A stretch of 64,000 nucleotides of DNA from Acidobacteriota bacterium (GTDB lineage Bacteria; Acidobacteriota; Terriglobia; Acidiferrales; UBA7541): contig JABCYZ010000011.1 in assembly GCA_013289955.1 (NCBI GenBank), positions 62,001-126,000 of the forward strand, read 5' to 3'. Below, in pieces: positions 20,121 through 28,985 of this stretch. Position 1 is the first letter of the stretch; each line of letters begins with the position of its first letter. The position numbers and the translations under genes were made by a program. Below the pieces are notes generated by a model. The model searched no databases. It saw only the letters and a list, made by a program, of their open reading frames with translations, and was not told the origin of the DNA.

Positions 20121-20172
20121 TGTGACTCTTCCCCATCGGAGACCAGACTCGAAAGTTCTAACGTGAGTCACA
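20121..20172 (+). promoter_or_regulatory. inverted repeat TGTGACTC / GAGTCACA in the MFS leader
   Basis: Perfect 8-bp arms at 20121-20128 and 20165-20172, 36 bases apart, lying between the candidate promoter and the start codon. The arms begin and end with TGTGA and TCACA, as in CRP-type half-sites, but the spacing is far larger than for one CRP dimer. It might be a leader stem-loop or two half-sites. Confidence 0.35.
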
Positions 20173-20289
20173 GGGGGTATTCCTGATGAAAGAGTGCGCG
20201 CCATGGGCCGTGGTGTGCTCATCATCAGGCTGTTTGTCCGGGTCTGGGATGAGAACCTGAATTCAGCGACGGATGCAACAGGAGGACGC

Positions 20290-21753
20290 ATGGGAAGCCA
20301 GGCAAACATAATCGCAGCGGGCGGAGAGAAGAGGGACAGCATCCCCAAGGTGATTCTCGCCTCCGCGGTGGGCACGATGATTGAATGGTACGACTTCTAC
20401 ATCTTCGGAAGTCTCGCAGTCGTTCTCTCCCCGAAATTCTTCCCGCCCGGCAACGACACGTTCGCCTACATCTCCTACCTCGCCACGTTCGCCGTAGGTT
20501 TCATGGTGCGGCCGTTCGGGGCCTTGTTCTTTGGACGGATCGGAGACATCGTTGGTCGGAAATATGCGTTTCTTGTCACACTCTCCATCATGGGCGGTGC
20601 GACGGCGCTGATCGGATTTCTCCCGACGTACGCGAGCATCGGAATACTCGCTCCCATCATTCTTCTCACCATTCGCGTTCTGCAGGGCCTTGCCCTTGGC
20701 GGCGAATATGGGGGCGCAACGGTCTACGTGGCGGAGCACGTACCCGATGGAAAGCGCGGCTACTACACCAGCTTTATCCAGATCACGGCGACGCTCGGTC
20801 TTTTCGTATCGCTACTTGTCATCCTCGGCACGCAGCAAGCCATGACGCCCGACGACTTCAAGGCATGGGGCTGGCGGATTCCCTTCCTTGCTTCCATCGT
20901 TCTTGTGACGATTTCCCTTTATATACGCTTGAAAATGAAGGAGTCTCCGATCTTTTCACAGCTGAAAGCCACCGGCATGACTTCGGCGCAGCCTCTGAAA
21001 GAAGCCTTCACAAAGCCTCAGAACTTGAAAAACGTCTTGATCTCGCTGTTCGGCGCGACGGCCGGTCAAGGAGTTATCTGGTACACCGGCCAGTTTTACG
21101 TGCTCCTCGTTTTCCTGCAAACGATCCTGAAAATTAATCCAAAACTCTCGAATATTATCGTGGCCTACGCGCTCCTGTTTGGAATGCCTTTCTTCACTGT
21201 GTTCGGCGCACTTTCCGACAAAATTGGCCGCAAGTGGCTGATGATGGCAGCCTGCCTGCTGGCCGTCGTGACGTATCTGCCGATTTATCACGCCATGCAA
21301 CGCGCCGCAGGCAACAACGTTCAGACGCTCAGTTCCGTCAGAAACAAGGTGACCGGCGCCCCGACGCTGACGGCGCTCACAATAGATGACACAGGCAAAG
21401 CCGTTCCCGCGAAGGAAGCTTCCAGTCCGAACGTTCCCATGCTGGTTTTCCTTGTGTTCATTCAGGTCATTTATGTGTGCATGATTTATGGACCGATTGC
21501 GGCATATCTTGTGGAAGCCTTCCCTGCGAAAATAAGATACACATCGTTGTCTCTGCCTTATCACATCGGGAACGGTGTCTTTGGCGGTTTGGTGCCGCTC
21601 ATTGGCGTCTATCTTTGTGAAAGCACACACAACATTTATGCCGGGCTCTACTACCCCATGATCGTGGCCGGTATCACGTTCGTCGTGGGAAGCTTGTTCC
21701 TGAAGGAAACGTACGGCCGCAAGATTTGGGACGAAGTGGGCGGGATGAAGTAG
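20290..21753 (+). CDS. MFS transporter, metabolite:H+ symporter (MHS) type
   Basis: Proton symporter for an organic acid. From the ATG at 20290 (GGAGG about 4 bases upstream) there are 487 residues with 12 predicted helices. The N-terminal motif A-S-x-x-G-T-M-I-E-W-Y-D-F-Y is diagnostic of the MHS group (KgtP/ProP/ShiA-like), and G-R-I-G-D-I-V-G-R-K matches the loop 2-3 motif. A hydrophilic insertion of about 45 residues sits between helices 9 and 10 (about 345-390). The next gene is acetyl-CoA synthetase on the same strand, so acetate, propionate or a similar acid is the likely substrate. Confidence 0.85.
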   Translation: MGSQANIIAAGGEKRDSIPKVILASAVGTMIEWYDFYIFGSLAVVLSPKFFPPGNDTFAYISYLATFAVGFMVRPFGALFFGRIGDIVGRKYAFLVTLSIMGGATALIGFLPTYASIGILAPIILLTIRVLQGLALGGEYGGATVYVAEHVPDGKRGYYTSFIQITATLGLFVSLLVILGTQQAMTPDDFKAWGWRIPFLASIVLVTISLYIRLKMKESPIFSQLKATGMTSAQPLKEAFTKPQNLKNVLISLFGATAGQGVIWYTGQFYVLLVFLQTILKINPKLSNIIVAYALLFGMPFFTVFGALSDKIGRKWLMMAACLLAVVTYLPIYHAMQRAAGNNVQTLSSVRNKVTGAPTLTALTIDDTGKAVPAKEASSPNVPMLVFLVFIQVIYVCMIYGPIAAYLVEAFPAKIRYTSLSLPYHIGNGVFGGLVPLIGVYLCESTHNIYAGLYYPMIVAGITFVVGSLFLKETYGRKIWDEVGGMK

Positions 21754-21918
21754 CAGGACTTCACGTCCCTCGCAGGGGCGGATTGACTCGTGCGCCTGCG
21801 CGGGAGCATCATTTTTAGCGGGCAGGCGTATTCCGCTGGGGAATTGAGCTTGCCCGAATCAGACTGTCCTCGTTGTAGAGTCACAACTGAAATCGATCTT
21901 CGAAGGGGAGTTCTCACC

Positions 21919-24042
21919 GTGGCCAAAGCTCGCCAGAAAGCAAGTGTGAAGGGGTCGAAGAACAAGAGCAAACTCACGGAAGCGCAGATTGCCGTCCACT
22001 GGAAAGAAGAGGAGTACTTCTACCCTTCCAAGAAATTCATAGCGCAAGCCAATCTCGCCGATCCGGCTTTTGTGAAAAAATTCAGCGAAAAAAACTTTCC
22101 GGAATGCTTCGACATCTACGCCAAACTGCTCGACTGGGACAAGCCGTGGCGCAAGACTCTGGACACCTCGAATCCTCCCTTCTGGAAATGGTTTGTGGGC
22201 GGAAAACTGAACGCCTGCCACAACTGTGTGGACCGCCATCTCCCCAAACACAAAAACAAAGCCGCTTTGATTTTCGTCCCCGAACCGGAAAACGAATCCG
22301 CCACCGTCATCACCTACCAGGAACTCTACAAGCGCGTGAATGAAGTCGCCGCGATGCTGCGAGATTTTGCGGAACTCAAGACCGGGGACCGCGTTACCAT
22401 CCACATGCCCATGATCCCGGAACTGCCGATTACGATGCTCGCCTGCGCGCGGCTCGGCGTGATTCACTCCGTGGTCTTCGGCGGATTCAGCGGTGAGGCG
22501 TGCGGACTGCGCGCGGCAGATTCGGGCAGCCGCGTTCTTATATACGCCGACGGGTATCACCGCAACGGGAAATGGGTGGACCACAAGCCGGGCGCGGACA
22601 TCGCGGTGGAAACGGCAAAGAAAGAAGGCCAGCACATCGACAAAGTGCTCGTCTGGAAGCGCTACCCGGGCCACTACCGTTCCGAATCACCGATGATTAT
22701 GGACCGGGACTATTTCGTGGAAGACGTTCTCAAGGACTATCGTGGCCAGATCGTCGAGCCCGTGTCCCAGGACGCCGAGGCCCCGCTCTTCCTGATGTAT
22801 ACCAGCGGCACAACCGGCAAACCCAAAGGTTGTCAGCACCGCACCGGCGGCTATCTCGCGTACGCAGCTGGCACTTCCAAATATTACCAGGACATTCATC
22901 TCGAAGACGTCTACTGGTGTATGGCGGACATCGGCTGGATCACCGGACATTCCTACATCGTCTACGGGCCGCTGGCGCTCGCCGCCACCAGCGTTCTCTA
23001 TGAAGGCGTTCCGCAATATCCCGACGCTGCCCGCCCGTGGAGAATCGCCGAGCGGCTGGACGTCAACATCTTCCACACGTCTCCCACGGCGATCCGCATG
23101 CTGCGCAAGGCCGGCGGCGATGAACCGAAAAAATATAACTATCACTTCAAGCACATGACCACGGTCGGCGAGCCGATCGAGCCGGAAGTGTGGCGCTGGT
23201 ATTACGACGTCGTTGGGAAGAAAGAAGCGGTGATCGTGGATACGTGGTGGCAAACGGAAACCGGCGGGTTCCTCTGCAGCACGAAACCCGCGCTTGATCC
23301 CATGAAGCCTGGCAGTGCGGGCCCGCCCGTTCTAGGCATCTACCCCGTGATTTGGGACGAGAACGGCGAGGAGGTGAAACCCGGCGCGGGCAAGGCGGGG
23401 AATATTTGCATTCAGAATCCCTGGCCGGGCATCATGCAGACGATTTGGGGCAGCTCGGATCGGTTCGTCAACCAGTACTACAAGAAATATTGCAAAAACC
23501 CAAAGAGTAAGGATTGGCGCGATTGGCCTTACTACGCCGCCGACGGCGCGGTTCTTCCGGCGGACGGCTACTACCGCATCCTCGGCCGCGTGGATGACGT
23601 TATCAATGTCGCCGGGCACCGCCTCGGCACCAAAGAGGTCGAGTCCGCTTGCCTCAGCATCACGGAAATCGCCGAAGCTGCCGTTGTTCCGGTCGTCGAT
23701 GAGATTAAAGGGCGCGTGCCGGAGGTCTACATTTCGCTGAAGCCCGGGGTTGCTGCGAACAAGGCCATCCAGGACAAAGTGATCTCGACCATCGAAACCA
23801 TCATCGGAAAAATCGCGCGGCCCAAGCGTATTCACATTGTCCCGGACATGCCAAAAACGCGCTCAGGAAAGATCATGCGCCGTGTCTTGGCTGCCATTTC
23901 AAATCACATGGATACCGGCGACATTACGACGCTGGCGAATCCGGACATCGTCGCGCAGATTCGCGAGCTGGTGCAGGGGCGCAATACCGGACCACTGCAG
24001 GAAGGGCCCGAAGACATTAAACTGTTCGGAGAAGAAAAGTAG
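21919..24042 (+). CDS. acs: acetyl-CoA synthetase (AMP-forming)
   Basis: Activates acetate: acetate + ATP + CoA to acetyl-CoA + AMP + PPi. The GTG at 21919 with AAGGGGAG about 8 bases upstream gives 707 residues; the N-terminus is Lys/Ser-rich and about 50 residues longer than usual. Adenylate-forming motifs are clear: Y-T-S-G-T-T-G-K-P-K-G from about 294, V-D-T-W-W-Q-T-E-T-G-G (the Trp favours acetate over larger acids), V-A-G-H-R-L-G-T-K-E-V-E, and the acetylatable Lys in S-G-K-I-M-R-R near 650. A 7-bp inverted repeat (21793-21799 with 21822-21828) lies in its leader. The MHS transporter gene precedes it and an exported isomerase-like gene follows after 22 bp. Confidence 0.93.
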   Translation: MAKARQKASVKGSKNKSKLTEAQIAVHWKEEEYFYPSKKFIAQANLADPAFVKKFSEKNFPECFDIYAKLLDWDKPWRKTLDTSNPPFWKWFVGGKLNACHNCVDRHLPKHKNKAALIFVPEPENESATVITYQELYKRVNEVAAMLRDFAELKTGDRVTIHMPMIPELPITMLACARLGVIHSVVFGGFSGEACGLRAADSGSRVLIYADGYHRNGKWVDHKPGADIAVETAKKEGQHIDKVLVWKRYPGHYRSESPMIMDRDYFVEDVLKDYRGQIVEPVSQDAEAPLFLMYTSGTTGKPKGCQHRTGGYLAYAAGTSKYYQDIHLEDVYWCMADIGWITGHSYIVYGPLALAATSVLYEGVPQYPDAARPWRIAERLDVNIFHTSPTAIRMLRKAGGDEPKKYNYHFKHMTTVGEPIEPEVWRWYYDVVGKKEAVIVDTWWQTETGGFLCSTKPALDPMKPGSAGPPVLGIYPVIWDENGEEVKPGAGKAGNICIQNPWPGIMQTIWGSSDRFVNQYYKKYCKNPKSKDWRDWPYYAADGAVLPADGYYRILGRVDDVINVAGHRLGTKEVESACLSITEIAEAAVVPVVDEIKGRVPEVYISLKPGVAANKAIQDKVISTIETIIGKIARPKRIHIVPDMPKTRSGKIMRRVLAAISNHMDTGDITTLANPDIVAQIRELVQGRNTGPLQEGPEDIKLFGEEK

Positions 24043-24064
24043 AGTTAGGCACAAGGAGACGTTC

Positions 24065-24928
24065 ATGACGGAGCTTTCAAGAAGAAATTTCATCAGGGGC
24101 ACCGCGACGGCCGCCGCGGCTGCCAGTATGCTTTCCGCCAGTGCGTTTGAGCTCTGTGCGAATCCGCTCGGGCTTCCTATTGGCTGCCAGACCTGGCCTG
24201 TGAGGGAAGGCATCGCCAAAGACTTCCCCGGCACAATCAAGGGGCTCGCCGCCGCCGGCTTTCAGAACATTGAACTTTGCTCTCCTGTTGGTTATGACGA
24301 TTCCGGCTTCGGCGGCCTGGCCAAATACAAAGGCTCCGAACTCAAAAAGATGCTGAACGATTGGGGAGTCAGTTGCATCAGTTCGCACTTTGGCATGGAA
24401 GAGCTTCGGAAGGATCAGGCGGGCCGCATTGCCTGGGCGCAGGATTTGGGCCTCCAGCAAATGCTCGTCGCCAGTCTGGATGGCCCGAAAAACCCGACCA
24501 TGGATGACTTGAAACGCGCCGCCGACGAATATAACAGGATGGGAGAAAAGGCGGCGGCAGCCGGCATCCGGCAGGGCCTGCACAACGAAGGTTTCGAGAC
24601 TTCTTCGGTTGAAGGCCATCGCTCCTACGACATCCTGATCGGGCTGCTCGATCCCAGATTCGTGAATTTCCAGTTTCAAGTTTCGACGATCAGCGAGGGG
24701 TTCGACGCCGCCGAATATTTCATGAAATATCCCGGCCGATTTTTCTCGATGCATGTGCAGGGCTGGTCGGCGACGACGAAAAAAATCGCGCCGGTGGGCC
24801 AGGACACTCTGGACTGGAAGAAAATATTCGTCGCAGCAAGAACCGGCGGCCTGAAAAACTACTTTGTCGAGATGAACCTCGACTTCATGAAGGCCAGCGT
24901 GCCGTATCTTCAGAAACTTCAGGTCTGA
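24065..24928 (+). CDS. Tat-exported sugar phosphate isomerase/epimerase-like protein
   Basis: TIM-barrel protein of the xylose-isomerase-like / AP-endonuclease-2 superfamily, 287 residues from the ATG at 24065 (AAGGAG about 6 bases upstream). The N-terminus is a clear Tat signal: S-R-R-N-F-I-R-G followed by an Ala-rich hydrophobic stretch (about 14-28). Barrel features include I-G-C-Q-T-W-P-V-R and, near the C-terminus, Y-F-V-E-M-N. Export by Tat implies folding in the cytoplasm, probably with a bound metal. The real reaction is unknown. It lies 22 bp after acs and may be cotranscribed with it. Confidence 0.85.
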   Translation: MTELSRRNFIRGTATAAAAASMLSASAFELCANPLGLPIGCQTWPVREGIAKDFPGTIKGLAAAGFQNIELCSPVGYDDSGFGGLAKYKGSELKKMLNDWGVSCISSHFGMEELRKDQAGRIAWAQDLGLQQMLVASLDGPKNPTMDDLKRAADEYNRMGEKAAAAGIRQGLHNEGFETSSVEGHRSYDILIGLLDPRFVNFQFQVSTISEGFDAAEYFMKYPGRFFSMHVQGWSATTKKIAPVGQDTLDWKKIFVAARTGGLKNYFVEMNLDFMKASVPYLQKLQV

Positions 24929-25014
24929 GGTTCGATGACGCTGTTGAGTGATTCGTGACGACGTCTACATCGAGCGAGCGACAACAGTGATCGGAGTAGT
25001 CTAGGCTAGCAGCC

Positions 25015-25347
25015 ATGAACCCAGACCGCCGCGGATTCCGGTTTTCGTTGAACGCCGCTGCAGAAGTCGCTCCGGAAAGTTCGCCGAGCGCAACGGTATC
25101 CGTACGGGCCACGGAAATCAGCTTGCACGGCTGTTACCTTGAGACGCCGGCGCCGTTCGCGGAGCTGTCGGCGGTTTTCGTGAAGATTTTCCACGAAAAT
25201 GAATATTTCGAATCCAAGGGAACGGTGATCTACGTGAAGCCAGCCTCGGGGATGGGCCTGGAGTTTCGCGAACTCAAGCCTCACTGCCGTGTCGTCTTGC
25301 AGAAATGGATTCTCGCCGCGTTGCGCAGCCAATCGAAAGCACAGTAG
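25015..25347 (+). CDS. PilZ domain protein
   Basis: Small 110-residue single-domain PilZ protein, potentially a cyclic-di-GMP receptor. The N-terminal arginine motif is present as R-R-G-F-R-F (about 4-9). The second motif, normally D/N-x-S-x-x-G, reads E-I-S-L-H-G (about 34-39), so the acidic residue is Glu. The fold otherwise fits, with V-F-V-K-I-F and G-M-G-L-E-F strands. Binding of c-di-GMP is plausible but weakened by the change. It is convergent with a small membrane protein gene. Confidence 0.75.
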   Translation: MNPDRRGFRFSLNAAAEVAPESSPSATVSVRATEISLHGCYLETPAPFAELSAVFVKIFHENEYFESKGTVIYVKPASGMGLEFRELKPHCRVVLQKWILAALRSQSKAQ

Positions 25348-25386
25348 TTCCCCCCAGTCCGGCGAAGCAGAAGCTCCGCCGTCCGA

Positions 25387-25578
25387 TTACCCGCCAACGC
25401 GGATATGCGAGAAGGAACTGAAGAGTCCAAATACGTTCAAAAGCCACAGCACCACAACGATCACCACGACCGCATTCAAAATGGACTTAATCGTTCCCTG
25501 CATCGGTATGAAGCGGTTGACAAGCCAAAGCAAGACTCCTACAACGATCAGAACCGTCACTACCGTTAGTAATGGCAT
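25387..25578 (-). CDS. small two-helix membrane protein
   Basis: 63 residues with two hydrophobic helices (about 3-22 and 33-52) separated by a short loop Q-G-T-I-K-S. Proteins of this size and layout (Thivi_2564/Lmo0937-like) are common in soil bacteria; no function is known. The start has GGGAGG about 10 bases upstream. It faces the PilZ gene with a 39-bp gap. Confidence 0.65.
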   Translation of the reverse strand: MPLLTVVTVLIVVGVLLWLVNRFIPMQGTIKSILNAVVVIVVVLWLLNVFGLFSSFSHIRVGG

Positions 25579-25728
25579 CAGTCAGCGACCTCCCTGCTGA
25601 ACGGGGTTACCGTCCATTCTCAACGGAAGGGTAGGTGGGCAGGCGGGTTCACGCCATACAGGGAAGAAAGTAGGACGCCCAGTGAGATGCGTTATGTTCC
25701 GCAGCCATGGGCTATCCGGTTTTTGAAA

Positions 25729-27723
25729 TTAGTGGCCGGCGGCGCAGAGGCTGCGCGTTTGGGCCAGGACGTCCGCGTCGAGCTGGGCGGCCTGCCATCC
25801 GCGGGCCGAGCAGACTTGGTCCGCCGTCAGACCCAGGGCCCCGCGCAGATCCGCGCCGGCTATGTTTGCGCCGGTGATTTCCGTGCCGCGAAAAATGGCG
25901 CCGCCGAAAAATGCGCCGCGCAGGTCCGTGCTTCGCAGGTCCGCATCCATCAGGATAGTTCCTTTGAACTGGGCGCCGGTCAGGTTTGCTTCCATCAATT
26001 TAGCCGAAGAGAAATCTGTCTGTTCTAAATTGGCGAAGGAGAGCACCGCGTGTTCCATCTTCGTATCTCGCATGTCCGCGCGTGACAGGTCGGTGCGCAA
26101 CATGCGTGCGTTACGAAGATTTACGGCATAGAGCGACGCGCCTCCGAGCTTGGCATTGGACATGAGCGCATTCTCGAGAGTTGCGAAGGACATATCGGCA
26201 CAGCGCAAATCGGCTCCGGTGAAGTTGGCGCGGCTGGCGTCCGCGGAGACCATTACCGTCTTCGAGGCCTGTACACGGTCCAGAATGGCGTCGCGCAGCA
26301 CGGCTTCGCGCAGATTCGCTCCGCGCATGTCGGCTTCAGAAAGATACGCACCTTCTAGGTTTGCGCGCCATAGTTTGGCGTTCACGAGATAGGCCTTGTA
26401 AGCCCTCGCGAATCGCAAATTCATTTCGTTCAGCCGCGCTCCCGGCACCGACGCGAGCGCTTCTTCGCTCCAATTCCCGTGAGGCGGTGGCCCGGACAGC
26501 GTCGCTTCCGTCAACTCCGCATAGGGTCGGTAGCCGATGGATTGCATTGCTTCCGAAGCCCACCTCAGCAAACTTGCCTGCGAGTGTTGCGTTGCAATAT
26601 TGCTGTCCGAAGGCAGGCCGCGGTTCACTCCCAGCGAAAAAATCAGCAGCGCGCATCCGGTCAACAGCGCAATGCGCGCCGTTGCAAAGCTGAGCCGCAG
26701 CAGATTCTTCGACTTTTGCCGCAACAAGTCTCCCGGCTGCAGAACGCGCGCTACTATGGTCGGAACACACGTCGCTGCAGCCACGGAAAGTGTCAGGAGA
26801 AACGCGTGAAGAAGTGTTCCACGAAAGTCCTGGCGCACCAGATAACGCAGCCAAAACAGGAAGAGTGTCGCCGGCACGACCCAATAGGCCAGCACGGTGG
26901 CGACGATCGTTTCAAGCACCCAAAAGGGCGAACGGCCTTCGCGCATCCAGCGAAAATGGCGCCGCACCAGGCCCATCAGGTACCAAGGCCCGTCTTTTTC
27001 GAGTGTTTGGCCATCTTTGAAAACGGCAGGCAGACCGGACATGCTGCCCCACAGGCGCAGCAGCAAGAAATGAAACCGCAAATATAAGATGAAAAGGACC
27101 AGGGGGGCGCCGAGATAAAAACTGGTCATGGAAATGATTTTAGGGAAGCGCGCCACGGGAATCGCAGAAGCGTCGACGACCAGACGGACATCGGTGGTCA
27201 TGCCAATCAGGGCGATACACGCAAGGCTTGCGCCGAGGATTAGGAAATAGAACCAACGTGCGACCTTTGAGGCGTCCGAGATTGCTTTGGTGCTGTCAAA
27301 GGCAGCGATGGTCTCCGGCAGAATGGCGTCGAAAAGATTCGTTCCCCCGAGGCGCCCAACCCATACTCCCTCCGCGCCGTAGAGATTCGCGCCCATCAAA
27401 TTTGCGCCGCGCAGTTCGGTGCCCAGGAGATTGGCGTCGCGCAAATCCGCTTGGACGAGGCTCGCCCCACGCAGATTGGCCATGGAAAGATCGGCGCCGA
27501 TCAAATTCGCGCGCTGGATGAACGCGCCTTCGAGGTTTACTCCGGTGAGGTCGGAATGGGAAAGATTCACGGCGCAAAGATCCGCTTTGACGCCGGATTC
27601 TCCGCCTGATTCCACCCACATTTTGTGCTGATCCAGAATTTCCGCCAGGTCGAGAAGCGAAATCGCGCCGGTGGCTTCTTCGGCAGAAACCTGGTTCAGC
27701 GAATCTTGGATTCCCGCGAGCAT
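25729..27723 (-). CDS. membrane protein with two pentapeptide-repeat blocks
   Basis: From the ATG at 27723 (GGGGGA at 27733-27738) the product has 664 residues in three parts: an N-terminal pentapeptide-repeat block (about 50-125, A-[N/D]-L-x-x repeats such as A-N-L-R-G-A-S-L), a central membrane section with about six helices (about 155-365), and a longer C-terminal pentapeptide block (about 430-650). Pentapeptide repeats fold as a right-handed quadrilateral beta-helix. Having one on each side of a membrane domain is unusual. An upstream in-frame GTG at 27741 is possible. The function is unknown. Confidence 0.85.
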   Translation of the reverse strand: MLAGIQDSLNQVSAEEATGAISLLDLAEILDQHKMWVESGGESGVKADLCAVNLSHSDLTGVNLEGAFIQRANLIGADLSMANLRGASLVQADLRDANLLGTELRGANLMGANLYGAEGVWVGRLGGTNLFDAILPETIAAFDSTKAISDASKVARWFYFLILGASLACIALIGMTTDVRLVVDASAIPVARFPKIISMTSFYLGAPLVLFILYLRFHFLLLRLWGSMSGLPAVFKDGQTLEKDGPWYLMGLVRRHFRWMREGRSPFWVLETIVATVLAYWVVPATLFLFWLRYLVRQDFRGTLLHAFLLTLSVAAATCVPTIVARVLQPGDLLRQKSKNLLRLSFATARIALLTGCALLIFSLGVNRGLPSDSNIATQHSQASLLRWASEAMQSIGYRPYAELTEATLSGPPPHGNWSEEALASVPGARLNEMNLRFARAYKAYLVNAKLWRANLEGAYLSEADMRGANLREAVLRDAILDRVQASKTVMVSADASRANFTGADLRCADMSFATLENALMSNAKLGGASLYAVNLRNARMLRTDLSRADMRDTKMEHAVLSFANLEQTDFSSAKLMEANLTGAQFKGTILMDADLRSTDLRGAFFGGAIFRGTEITGANIAGADLRGALGLTADQVCSARGWQAAQLDADVLAQTRSLCAAGH

Positions 27724-28278
27724 CTTGAAGCTTTCCCCCACTCAAAAGAATGCGGCCCTTTTGCTGTTCATGGCGCTCACACGGAGACTGGCAGTAGCCG
27801 GGTGTGACGGGCCCTCATCCCCGGTTGGCGAGCCGCTGCTGGGCGAACTCCATCATCCCCCAGAGAACATAGGAAAAGCGCCTGCCCAAGAGTACAGGAC
27901 GCGCAGAGGTAACTGTGCCGCTGTGGATTTCTTTCTGGCTCCGGGTGACTGGCTGAGAGGCCTATTACGGGACTTGAGGCGATCCGAGGCCGCCGAGGGG
28001 CCGGGCGGCGGACAAGACCCCACGGTTCAAGGCATGAAAATGGCGGCGAAGGGAGAGAAGGAAGGAAAGAAAAAACTTAGAGCCGGGGCACTCCGCTGAG
28101 GGGCCGAGGGACCCCGGCTTATCCTGCCCGCCTCCGCAGTGAGCGAGCAAGAAACTTATGAGAAATTTCTGAACGGCAGGCGCGCCGCAGGCCGCACTCG
28201 CGGTTTCCGCGGCGATGCCGCTGCTTCCAAAAGTTTATAAGAAGCGCTGTACCTCCGCGATAGAGTGGCGACGAGAAA
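27724..28278. other. gap between pentapeptide-repeat and PilZ genes
   Basis: About 555 bp with no convincing gene. It contains a GC-rich hairpin candidate at 28082-28118 (GCCGGGG, 23 bases, CCCCGGC) without a T-run. Open frames of 60-140 codons here have low-complexity composition and no ribosome sites. Confidence 0.45.
28082..28118. repeat. GC-rich inverted repeat
   Basis: Perfect 7-bp arms GCCGGGG (28082-28088) and CCCCGGC (28112-28118) with a 23-base loop. It may be a structured intergenic element or a factor-dependent terminator; there is no U-tract on either strand. Confidence 0.3.
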
Positions 28279-28617
28279 CTACGACTTCGAGTCGTCGTCG
28301 CCGCGGAGGAATTCGTAGCGCTCGATTGCGGCAACGACGCCTATGGCGCCTTCGTCGCGCGGCTCGGTCCGCTGGACGCGGCCGAGGCAGCGCACGCGCA
28401 CCGGACCCGCCAAGGTGATTTCATTCGGCAAGGTCAAGAGAATTTCGACGGGCGAGCCTTCCCTTACGTCTTTGGAAAGGAAGAAGTAGACACCGCGAGA
28501 ACTGACGTCGCGGGATTCCGTGCTGGTCTCGCCAACCGCCGCGCCCGTTGTCCAACGGACGGTCAGCGGGAGCCGCATTTGGAAGCGTTGAGTAGTGCGG
28601 CGTTCTGAACCGGTCAA
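28279..28617 (-). CDS. PilZ domain protein with TTG start
   Basis: Single-domain PilZ protein of 112 residues. Both c-di-GMP motifs are intact: R-R-T-T-Q-R (about 6-11) and D-V-S-S-R-G (about 38-43), followed by the usual beta-barrel strands. The start is a TTG: AGGAGG lies six bases before it, and the only nearby ATG runs into a stop after one codon. It probably acts as a c-di-GMP sensor with an unknown partner. Confidence 0.8.
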   Translation of the reverse strand: MTGSERRTTQRFQMRLPLTVRWTTGAAVGETSTESRDVSSRGVYFFLSKDVREGSPVEILLTLPNEITLAGPVRVRCLGRVQRTEPRDEGAIGVVAAIERYEFLRGDDDSKS

Positions 28618-28985
28618 GGCATACCTCCTGATCGAAGTCAGAGTGTATCCGGGAGAGGCCTAGGGAACAATAGGACTCCGGGTACAAAATCGATTCAATT
28701 CTGGAAGGTACGCCTGTACTAGGACGGGGCGAAAACGGTTTTTTGGGAACCGAAGGCCGCAGGCGCCCCTCGTCCCTTTCTAAGAATATGAATTTAAAGG
28801 AGTTGCCGAAAGCGGCGTTCGTAAAAGTATGAAAATAAATGTGTTGGATGCTCTGTTCTGGCCGGTTTCTGCCTTGCGCGGGCGCGCGACGGAAGTGGGC
28901 GGATTCGAGTGTCAGAGCGCCGAAAAAAACAAAAGCCGCATCCATTCCTGCTAGCGAATGAATGCGGCTTTCGGCTGAGTCTTTC
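28618..28985. other. gap holding a PilZ gene leader and a receptor terminator
   Basis: The right end (28921-28970) is a strong intrinsic terminator for the minus-strand TonB receptor gene, and the left end (28618-28630) is the ribosome site region of the PilZ gene. Between them I see no gene. Confidence 0.5.
28921..28970 (-). terminator. intrinsic terminator of the second TonB receptor gene
   Basis: On the minus strand a 15-bp stem with one mismatch (positions 28933-28947 pairing with 28956-28970, loop of eight) is followed directly by a T-rich tract TTTTGTTTTTTT. It begins 16 bp after the receptor's stop codon. Confidence 0.85.

Larger units (their letters stand above)
19945..20289. other. 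upstream region of the MFS transporter gene
   Basis: Gene-free. It holds a promoter-like pair at 20080-20108 and an 8-bp inverted repeat (20121-20128 and 20165-20172), both listed separately. The remainder shows nothing I recognise. Confidence 0.5.

Noticed and set aside
18814..20166. A 450-codon plus-strand open frame over DUF1761 and TauE/SafE
   Set aside because: Arg/His/Gln-rich without hydrophobic structure. The minus-strand genes beneath it have family motifs, and DUF1761 has a good ribosome site.
25729..27741. Tandem DNA repeats or a CRISPR-like array
   Set aside because: The periodicity of about 15 bases is the pentapeptide coding pattern; the DNA units differ and there are no spacers.
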